Shown here one piece after another: positions 1-5,358 of a stretch of 14,295 nt of DNA (positions within the stretch are counted from its first letter, which is position 1; every line of letters starts with the position of its first letter). This DNA comes from JANYGM01 sp043764015 (lineage in GTDB: Bacteria; Bacteroidota; Bacteroidia; Cytophagales; Thermonemataceae), in the NCBI GenBank assembly GCA_043764015.1, contig JAYUKY010000050.1:1-14295 (forward strand), written 5' to 3'. A program made the position numbers and the translations under genes. The notes under the pieces are model-generated. The model worked only from the letters and a program-made list of their open reading frames with translations, searched no databases and had not been told where the DNA came from.

Positions 1-98
1 ATGCGTGATGCGTGATGCGTGATGCGTGATGCGTGATGCGTGATGCGTGATGCGTGATGCGTGATGCGTGATGCGTGATGCGTGATGCGTGATGTGTG
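1..98. repeat. Heptanucleotide tandem array, unit ATGCGTG
   Basis: Thirteen perfect head-to-tail copies of ATGCGTG fill positions 1-91, followed by one degenerate copy (ATGTGTG, 92-98). The array starts at the window edge, so its true length is unknown. A short array of the related unit lies in reverse orientation at 131-147; GTGATGTGTGA (89-99) is exactly complementary to TCACACATCAC (132-142), which gives an 11-bp stem with a 32-nt loop. It lies downstream of the glycosyltransferase gene, whose TGA stop (146-148 on the complement) merges into the reverse array. A 7-bp unit is not a multiple of three, so this is not coding repeat sequence. Perfect copies suggest recent expansion or slippage. 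Confidence 0.95.
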
Positions 99-130
99 AT
101 ATAAATACATTGTTTACGACAAAAAAATAC

Positions 131-147
131 TTCACACATCACATATC
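131..147 (-). repeat. Short heptamer array, reverse orientation
   Basis: Read on the minus strand this is TGATATG, TGATGTG, TGA: about 2.4 units of the same TGA-headed heptamer family as 1-98 but inverted. It overlaps the stop codon of the glycosyltransferase gene and can pair with 89-99. No T-tract terminator is visible for that gene, so this inverted pair may supply the structure at the transcript end (inference). Confidence 0.7.
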
Positions 148-1276
148 AATAAAACCTTCCTTTCCATTCTATTTTTCTTGGAATAATCCAATAAAAAATC
201 AATAAAACTGACGTAAAAGCAACATAAAATTCATAGAAAATTAGATATTTTGCGGAAATTGTATTACCTGCTTTTTTGAGGACTGTATAAATAAAAATTG
301 CTTGAATAATTATTTTGCTTATTAAGATAAAAACTACTTCTTGTGGCTCAAAAAGCATAAAAACTGCTATCACAGGGAAAAATAAACCTTGCAAAGACAA
401 CAACAAAAACATATAAATAGGCACTTGCAATACACCAAAAAGCCAGCGTTTGCGTTGTTCCAAAAGTTTTTTAAACGACAAAATAGGCATAGAAAATGCT
501 GTTATTTGTTTAGAAATCAGATTTTTGAAGCCAAAATCTTTATCAATAATTGCCCTAAAAAGTGCAAAATCTTCTACCAAACTAAAACCAACTTTTTCAT
601 AACCACCACAAGCCTCATAAGCCTCACGACTAACCGCCATATTGTTGCCCATTGCCGTTACAGGCAGATTAAACGTCCCAAAAGCTCGCACCATTCCAAG
701 TGCCAACGACCAATCTAGGCTTTGCAAATGATGAAAAATATTATCCCCTTCTATTAAAGTAAAACCTGTAATAATACCTATTTTTTTGCTTTCAGCGTTG
801 TTTTGCATACTGCTCAACATTCCGTTTATCCACGTAGGCGGAACTGCAATATCTGCATCTGTAAAGAAAAAATACTCACCAGTTGCGTAGTGTGTAAGTT
901 GCGCCAAAACATTCGTTTTTCCTTTTAAATCAGCAATATTTTGGGTAATATCAACTAATTCAAAATAAGCATTTTTTTTAATAAAATCCTCAATAATTTG
1001 TTGTGTATTATCATCAGAGGCATCATTTCCAATTAAAATCTGTAAATTTTCTTTCGGATAATCAAGGTTTTGGAGAGATTTTAGGCAACATAAAATATTT
1101 TTTTCTTCGTTGCGTGCCGCCACCAGAATACTGATTTTGGGGAGATAATCCGCCGTTGTTTGTGTCCCCACAAACGACTTCTTTGAAATAGCATCATCTT
1201 GGATAAATACAATTTTCAACAGGAAAATAATATTTACCAAAAAGAAAATACCAAAAAACATTTCTAAAAAAATCAT
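146..1276 (-). CDS. Membrane glycosyltransferase, family 2 (GT-A fold)
   Basis: This 376-aa protein should transfer a sugar from a nucleotide-sugar donor on the cytoplasmic side of the inner membrane. An N-terminal hydrophobic segment (about residues 2-25) precedes the GT2 catalytic domain. Visible hallmarks are the ISILVAARNEE strand (48-58), NDAS-DD at 84-89, the metal-binding DAD triad at 140-142, ED at 235-236 (candidate catalytic base region) and the Q-x-x-R-W acceptor motif at 274-278 (QRKRW). About three membrane segments follow (roughly 285-365). The QxxRW motif with C-terminal membrane helices is typical of polysaccharide or glycolipid synthases. The acceptor and product cannot be read from sequence. 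The heptamer array at 1280-1307 abuts the start, and the gene upstream on the same strand ends in its own terminator, so it is probably transcribed alone. Confidence 0.88.
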   Translation of the reverse strand: MIFLEMFFGIFFLVNIIFLLKIVFIQDDAISKKSFVGTQTTADYLPKISILVAARNEEKNILCCLKSLQNLDYPKENLQILIGNDASDDNTQQIIEDFIKKNAYFELVDITQNIADLKGKTNVLAQLTHYATGEYFFFTDADIAVPPTWINGMLSSMQNNAESKKIGIITGFTLIEGDNIFHHLQSLDWSLALGMVRAFGTFNLPVTAMGNNMAVSREAYEACGGYEKVGFSLVEDFALFRAIIDKDFGFKNLISKQITAFSMPILSFKKLLEQRKRWLFGVLQVPIYMFLLLSLQGLFFPVIAVFMLFEPQEVVFILISKIIIQAIFIYTVLKKAGNTISAKYLIFYEFYVAFTSVLLIFYWIIPRKIEWKGRFY

Positions 1277-1279
1277 TTT

Positions 1280-1307
1280 GAGTTATGAGTTATGAATTAT
1301 GAGTTAT
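1280..1307. repeat. Heptamer array GAGTTAT x4
   Basis: Four 7-bp units are seen: GAGTTAT, GAGTTAT, GAATTAT, GAGTTAT. The array lies immediately before the glycosyltransferase start codon (1276 on the complement), inside its likely 5' leader. It is related, in inverted orientation, to the array at 1371-1398 on the other side of the terminator hairpin. Confidence 0.9.
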
Positions 1308-1320
1308 TTTGATAAATAAA

Positions 1321-1350
1321 AAGTTCAGTTTGAAAACTCAAACTGAACTT
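1321..1350 (-). terminator. Rho-independent terminator of the 1401-2150 gene
   Basis: A perfect 12-bp stem (1321-1332 pairs with 1339-1350; AAGTTCAGTTTG on the plus strand) closes a 6-nt loop. On the minus strand it is followed by a T-rich run (TTTATTTATC, 1320 down to 1311), and an A-run (1351-1358) precedes it. It lies 51 bp beyond the stop of the conserved hypothetical gene. The A/T flanks on both sides could let it act in both directions, but no plus-strand gene ends here. Confidence 0.88.
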
Positions 1351-1370
1351 AAAAAAAATTAGCAAAAACT

Positions 1371-1398
1371 CGTAATTCGTAATTGATAATTCGTAATT
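1371..1398. repeat. Heptamer array CGTAATT x4
   Basis: The units are CGTAATT, CGTAATT, GATAATT, CGTAATT. The array sits right after the stop codon of the 1401-2150 gene and before its terminator, so it would be in the 3' UTR. It is almost identical to the array at 11109-11136, including a variant third unit, which argues for copying or shared constraint rather than chance. Confidence 0.92.
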
Positions 1399-1400
1399 GA

Positions 1401-2150
1401 CTAAATTACGTCTTTGTGGATAAAATCAAAAATTCTCTGACCTAATTTCACGTTACCAACTTCTACATTATTAGCCTTAGAACGTGCAATTTTGATGTTT
1501 TCAATGAGTTTTTCTAGGCGTTTTATCATATCTGTTTTTTGCGAAATAGCAAGTTTTCCAGACGAATAAGTTGTAACGTATTTCCCTACCTGAAAATCTA
1601 GGCTCAAAAGCTCCGTTTGTGCGGGGTGTTTGTCGGTTGCTTCGTATTTCACAATAACTTTTGGACGTTTGATACTCCTAAACTTAACTTCTTCCTCCGT
1701 TTTGTAGGTATTTGTTTGCTTATCAAAATTCCATTTTTTGGTAGATTCTAGCGTTGGAATGGCTTGATACAAATCCAAAATTTTGCTCACCTGCGACTCC
1801 AGCGCAAGCAAAGAAGTGGCGGAGAACATTCCAAAGTTGGTTTCTCCCACAATTAGTTCAGCTTTTGCAGCACCAGAAGCGTTGGTTTCTTCTTTTGAAA
1901 TAGTGGCATCAATAGCCGTAACTGCATCTTCCAAAACCTCTTCTAATTGTTGTTTTACGGTCTTCACCATTTCCTTTGTTTCATCAGGAATTTGCTCGTT
2001 ATCTTCTTCCAAAGATACGTATTTTTTCACCATACCATCAAAATAAGGGTCGTTTTTAGTGAAAGTTTTTTTTGCCTCTCCAATAGAAAGGTTAGATTTA
2101 TTTTTGCGGTCTTGCTCAACTGCAAGCAATTCATAAAGCTTATTAGCCAT
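1401..2150 (-). CDS. Conserved protein of unknown function (resembles DUF7873 family)
   Basis: This 249-aa soluble protein has no signal peptide or membrane segment. It opens with a helical stretch (LYELLAVEQDRKNKS, about 5-19) and continues with an acidic, helix-rich middle (about 45-90). The best-marked part is the C-terminal half: a W-x-FD...Y-x-TEE segment, then RSIKRPKVIVKYEATDKHPAQ and a terminal helical segment ending GQRIFDFI. From memory, the EATDKHPAQ segment, the N-terminal 'AVEK'-like start and the terminal '.G..IF.F' resemble a family of roughly 250-270-aa proteins common in Streptomyces and other actinobacteria, recorded as DUF7873; this is recall, not a search. No catalytic motif is evident. 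It has its own candidate promoter box (2193-2200) and terminator (1321-1350), so it is likely monocistronic. Function is not known to me. Confidence 0.85.
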   Translation of the reverse strand: MANKLYELLAVEQDRKNKSNLSIGEAKKTFTKNDPYFDGMVKKYVSLEEDNEQIPDETKEMVKTVKQQLEEVLEDAVTAIDATISKEETNASGAAKAELIVGETNFGMFSATSLLALESQVSKILDLYQAIPTLESTKKWNFDKQTNTYKTEEEVKFRSIKRPKVIVKYEATDKHPAQTELLSLDFQVGKYVTTYSSGKLAISQKTDMIKRLEKLIENIKIARSKANNVEVGNVKLGQRIFDFIHKDVI

Positions 2151-2192
2151 AAGATTAGTTGTTTTTTTAGATGATCTGTTAGTTAATTCTCA

Positions 2193-2200
2193 CAAATATA
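2193..2200 (-). promoter_or_regulatory. Candidate Bacteroidota -7 promoter box
   Basis: The minus strand reads TATATTTG, matching the Bacteroidota -7 consensus TAnnTTTG, 43 nt before the start codon of the conserved hypothetical gene. There is no clear TTTG -33 element at the expected 19-21 nt upstream (TTAG is the nearest), so this is weaker than the other promoters listed here. Confidence 0.4.
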
Positions 2201-2259
2201 AGAAAAAAAGTAATTCTAACTACTAATTTTTTTCTTAGTGTTTTTCTTTGTGTTTTTAG

Positions 2260-2482
2260 TTAGATAGGGACATTGATAATTTGTACTTAGCCCCAGCGGG
2301 GCAAAATATTTATAGAAAATTGGTCAGAAAATGTATTCAGCTCCAGCGGAGCGGTATCAGCCAAAGTGTTTTATAAATATTTCGCTCCTACGGAGCTTAA
2401 TACAAATAAAACCACAATCATATTGCTATAAATATGTCGTCCCGCTGGGACTGAATACAAACTAACAATGTCCTTATCTTAG
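2260..2482. repeat. Foldback (MITE-like) intergenic repeat, copy 1
   Basis: The roughly 223-bp element is one large imperfect palindrome. Its ends are inverted repeats (GACATTGATAATTTGTA at 2269-2285 against ACAATGTC and flanking bases near 2465-2472), extending outward to TTAGATAGG / CCTTATCTTA. Each arm carries two small hairpins: GCCCC-AGC-GGGGC (2290-2302), GCTCC-AGC-GGAGC (2340-2352), GCTCC-TAC-GGAGC (2384-2396) and GTCCC-GCT-GGGAC (2439-2451). Each arm also has an ATATTTATAG box (2307-2315 region, and its complement near 2370-2380 and 2426-2435). A second copy lies at 14102-14295. It encodes no protein. Whether it is a non-autonomous mobile element, a REP relative or a structured RNA is open. 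Confidence 0.88.
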
Positions 2483-2500
2483 TGTTAAAAAAATAGCCAT

Positions 2501-3730
2501 TTAATTGATAACCCCAGAGCCAATAAGCTCATCTCCGTCATACCAAGCCACAAATTGCCCTGCTGCAATACCTTGCTGAAACTCCTCAAACACGACAAAA
2601 AGTCCCTGCTCACGCCTATATAAATGCGCTTGTACGAGTGGTTGCCTGTACCTGATGCGTGCTTGATATGTCCTATTTTCGTTGATTTTCATTGTCAAAT
2701 CTTCTCTAATCCAATGAATTTCAGTATTTTTGACAAAAAGCCCTTTCCTGTTAAGTGCGGGGTGATTTTGCCCTTGTCCTGTGTAAACAATATTACTCAC
2801 CACGTCAGTAGCAACCACAAAAAGAGGCAAAGGTTTCCCACCAACTTGCAAGCCTTTACGTTGTCCGTTGGTATAAAAATGCGCTCCTTGATGCTCACCA
2901 ACTACTTTTCCATCTTTTTCAGAAAAAACAAAAGTTTTAGTAATTTCTTCTAATTTTTCTATTGAAATGTTTTCATTAGATTGCTCAATAAAATTAGTTT
3001 CATTATTATTTTCTTGTTGATTTTCAGAAAGAAGTGTACTTTTTGCATCAATTTCAATAATTTTTCCTGTTTTTGCTTTGAGTTGTTGCTGCAAAAAATC
3101 TGGTAAACGGATTTTTCCCACAAAACACAAACCTTGTGAGTCCTTTTTATCTGCGGTGATAAGGTCAGCAAGTTTTGCAATTTCACGTACTTGCGGTTTT
3201 AGCATATCTCCAATAGGGAAAAGTGCCATAGAAAGCTGTTCTTGCGTGAGTTGGCACAAAAAATAACTTTGGTCTTTGTTTGGATCTTTTCCTGCAAGCA
3301 ACCTAAAAACCTCTTTTCCATCTTTTTGGACAACATCTTTTCTACAATAATGCCCAGTTGCAACAAAATCAGCCCCTAATTGCTTAGCAGCTTTCAAAAA
3401 CACATCAAATTTTATCTCTCTATTACACAAAATATCAGGGTTTGGTGTACGCCCATTTTCGTATTCAGAAAACATATAATCTACAATGCGTTGCTTGTAT
3501 TCAACGCTCAAATCAATGTTTTTAAACGGAATACCCAATTTTTCAGCAACAATAAGTGCATCATTGCTATCTTCCACCCAAGGACATTCGTTATTGATGA
3601 CAACTGTTTCGTCGTGCCAATTTTTCATAAACATTCCTATCACTTCGTAGCCTTGTTGCACAAGCAAATAAGCCGCTACACTAGAATCAACGCCCCCAGA
3701 AAGCCCTACAACCACTCTTTTTTTTGTCAT
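2501..3730 (-). CDS. mnmA: tRNA-specific 2-thiouridylase MnmA
   Basis: MnmA adenylates and then thiolates U34 of the Lys, Glu and Gln tRNAs (s2U34) in the cytoplasm, using sulfur passed from a cysteine desulfurase. The N-terminal PP-loop ATP-pyrophosphatase motif SGGVDS is at residues 11-16. The two catalytic cysteines are present: C102 in NPDILCN and C202 in GLCFVGK. The DPNKDQSYFL tRNA/ATP-binding segment is at 149-158 and the GQRKGL motif at 289-294. The C-terminal beta-barrel is complete (about 300-409). At 409 aa it is longer than the usual 360 or so; the excess is an Asn/Gln/Glu-rich insertion at about 228-270, between GKIIEID and DGKVVGEH. It lies 93 bp downstream of hemG on the same strand with no terminator between, so co-transcription is likely. 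The foldback repeat follows its 3' end. Confidence 0.96.
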   Translation of the reverse strand: MTKKRVVVGLSGGVDSSVAAYLLVQQGYEVIGMFMKNWHDETVVINNECPWVEDSNDALIVAEKLGIPFKNIDLSVEYKQRIVDYMFSEYENGRTPNPDILCNREIKFDVFLKAAKQLGADFVATGHYCRKDVVQKDGKEVFRLLAGKDPNKDQSYFLCQLTQEQLSMALFPIGDMLKPQVREIAKLADLITADKKDSQGLCFVGKIRLPDFLQQQLKAKTGKIIEIDAKSTLLSENQQENNNETNFIEQSNENISIEKLEEITKTFVFSEKDGKVVGEHQGAHFYTNGQRKGLQVGGKPLPLFVVATDVVSNIVYTGQGQNHPALNRKGLFVKNTEIHWIREDLTMKINENRTYQARIRYRQPLVQAHLYRREQGLFVVFEEFQQGIAAGQFVAWYDGDELIGSGVIN

Positions 3731-3823
3731 AAAAATTTTTCAAATAATTTCTTAGGAATAAAACCGCTTAAATGCTTTATTTGTTCCTTTTGTGTGAAAT
3801 TTAGGCAAATTAGCAACATTTTT

Positions 3824-5167
3824 CTATACTTTTTCCGCTAATTCTTTGCCTTTGAGAACGCAATCTGCAATAGAAACGCCACCTTTCCAATTAGAACACA
3901 CAAAAATATTATCATTTTCTAGTTTGTTGCTTGTTTCCAATGCTTCCAGTATATTTTTGTCGTATTGTGGCAATGCTTTTTCCCAACGAAAAATACGTTT
4001 GGAGGTAGCAGAGCCATTTATTTTATATATTTGGGCATTTTCTTTGGTGACTTTTTCTAAAATAATTTCATCAGAAAGTGCAAAATTAGCTTTGCCAGTC
4101 GTGCCACCCACAAAAGTAGTGAGCAAAACCTCGTCAGCAGGCACACGACCCACAAAAATAGCAGAATTCCAGACGCTCCCAAGCGCAAAAAGTCCTTCCA
4201 CACGAGGATTAAGCACTCCAAAACCATTTAACTTATCTCCTACCTGCGCCCGTTTGTAGGTGGTATGCACCACTGCCATAGACGCATAATTGATATTTTG
4301 TAAGCTTTTATGAAAATCTGCATACAAATCAGCCAAAAAATCACTTGCATAAGCAGGCATTGCCAACACTATTTTATCCGCTTCAATTATTTGTGTATTT
4401 CCTTGATTATCAATAGAATAAATAATAAATTTTTGATTTTCTTGTTGATTATTTTCTTGATTATTTTTTGAAAGATTACTTACTTTAAAATTATTTTTTT
4501 TGTGTAAAATTTTCTCCGAAATAGCGTTTGTAAGCGTTTGAATACCATTTTTAAAAGAAATTGTTTTTTTTCTTGCACTTGCGTTATTGGTTTTACTCAT
4601 TTTAGTAAAACCTTTAATAATTGAGCCAAATTCTGTTTCCATCTTCACAAGCGCAGGAAACGTAAGCCTTACGAGTAGTTCATCAGGATTTCCTGCATAA
4701 ATGCCCGACACAAACGGAGAAAGCCCATAATCTACAATTTCTTTACAAAAACGGCGTTCAAAAAACGCTGATAAAGTTTCATTTGGTTGAGTTTTTGACT
4801 TAACAAATGTTTCGTTAAAAATACGAGTTTTGGCGTAAAAACTAAAAAAAGTATTCGTAATTAAGTCTGTAGGAGAGCTAGGCAATACATTTATTTTTTT
4901 ATTTTTGTAGATGTACCTATTTTTACTAACATTATTAGCCTCTATTATTTCATTTTTAAGTCCTAATTCTTCTAAAAAATCAGTCATAAAATTATCTACC
5001 AAAAGGGAGTTTGCACCCATTTCAAAAAGATTTTTGTCTTCTTTTATAGATAAAATACTTCCATTAAAAGTGTTTTTTTCTTCTAATAAAATGTAAGGTT
5101 TGTCGGCTTTTTGTAGGAAATAAGCCAAACTAAGCCCAGAAATGCCGCCACCAATAATTGCAATCAT
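3824..5167 (-). CDS. hemG: Protoporphyrinogen oxidase (HemY-type, FAD-dependent)
   Basis: The 447-aa flavoprotein oxidises protoporphyrinogen IX to protoporphyrin IX, the penultimate step of heme synthesis. It belongs to the FAD amine-oxidase-like HemY/PPOX family, not the flavodoxin-like E. coli HemG; annotation pipelines often use hemG for both. The N-terminal Rossmann motif is clear (IIGGGISGLSLAYFLQ, about 4-19) with an acidic pair ending the second strand (LLEE, 27-30). The usual family GG-R-I element after it is degenerate here (NTFNGSILS). The EMGANSL segment (about 49-55) and the C-terminal FAD-binding block (CSNWKGGVSIADCVLKG) are intact. An Asn/Gln-rich insertion sits at about 230-245. 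It is the first gene of a probable hemG-mnmA unit, with a good promoter at 5218-5248. Coproporphyrinogen oxidase activity, as in Firmicutes HemY, is the main alternative. Confidence 0.88.
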   Translation of the reverse strand: MIAIIGGGISGLSLAYFLQKADKPYILLEEKNTFNGSILSIKEDKNLFEMGANSLLVDNFMTDFLEELGLKNEIIEANNVSKNRYIYKNKKINVLPSSPTDLITNTFFSFYAKTRIFNETFVKSKTQPNETLSAFFERRFCKEIVDYGLSPFVSGIYAGNPDELLVRLTFPALVKMETEFGSIIKGFTKMSKTNNASARKKTISFKNGIQTLTNAISEKILHKKNNFKVSNLSKNNQENNQQENQKFIIYSIDNQGNTQIIEADKIVLAMPAYASDFLADLYADFHKSLQNINYASMAVVHTTYKRAQVGDKLNGFGVLNPRVEGLFALGSVWNSAIFVGRVPADEVLLTTFVGGTTGKANFALSDEIILEKVTKENAQIYKINGSATSKRIFRWEKALPQYDKNILEALETSNKLENDNIFVCSNWKGGVSIADCVLKGKELAEKV

Positions 5168-5171
5168 TTTT

Positions 5172-5192
5172 TGAGTTGTGAGTTATGAATGA
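5172..5192. repeat. Short heptamer array TGAGTTG/TGAGTTA
   Basis: Three 7-bp units (TGAGTTG, TGAGTTA, TGAATGA) lie immediately upstream of the hemG start codon, inside its predicted 5' leader. The units are the same as those at 11061-11102. Confidence 0.7.
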
Positions 5193-5217
5193 ATACAGTA
5201 AATTCGCAAATAATACA

Positions 5218-5248
5218 CAAAATTAGCGTTCTTTGTTTGAAAAGCAAT
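5218..5248 (-). promoter_or_regulatory. Candidate hemG promoter
   Basis: The minus strand carries TAATTTTG (5218-5225), a perfect match to the Bacteroidota -7 box TAnnTTTG. ATTG (5245-5248) lies upstream with a 19-nt spacer, matching the -33 TTG core. The box is about 50 nt before the hemG start. No equally good match was found on the plus strand for the divergent secreted-protein gene. Confidence 0.55.
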
Positions 5249-5358
5249 ATTTTTAGTTTGATTTTCAATATTTATAATAAATATTTGCTTTACTAATTCC
5301 AAAATGTTATATTCACGTTTCAAAATCTTATTTGCTTCCTTACTAAACTTTATTCACA

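Larger units (their letters stand above)
2151..2500. other. Intergenic region with promoter and foldback element
   Basis: This 350-bp gap between the conserved hypothetical gene and mnmA holds the candidate promoter at 2193-2200, an A/T-rich stretch (about 2200-2258) and the palindromic element at 2260-2482. There is no conventional hairpin-plus-T-tract terminator after mnmA outside that element. I see no coding potential. Confidence 0.8.

Noticed and set aside
1..98. CRISPR array or attachment site
   Set aside because: The 7-bp units are directly contiguous with no spacers, and no cas or integrase genes are present.
389..718. Open plus-strand reading frame antisense to the family-2 glycosyltransferase
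   Set aside because: The product is rich in Lys/Gln/Phe/Cys, as expected from reversed AT-rich coding DNA, and the opposite strand has a complete GT2 domain with all its motifs.
2290..2302. Intrinsic terminator for mnmA
   Set aside because: The short GC hairpins of the element lack a following T-tract on the minus strand. They may still affect transcript ends, but they do not meet the usual pattern.
2260..2482. Classical insertion sequence
   Set aside because: The element is about 220 bp, has no coding capacity, and no transposase lies in the window, so at most it is non-autonomous.
3380..3841. Open plus-strand reading frame (153 codons) antisense to mnmA and the end of hemG
   Set aside because: It lies wholly opposite well-identified genes, its product is a low-complexity, Phe/Ile/His-rich sequence with no recognisable motif, and no promoter precedes it.
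5249..5358. Promoter of the secreted-protein gene
   Set aside because: TTTG-like runs and near matches such as TAGTTTG and TTATTTG occur, but none fits TAnnTTTG with a correctly spaced -33 box, so no site is claimed.
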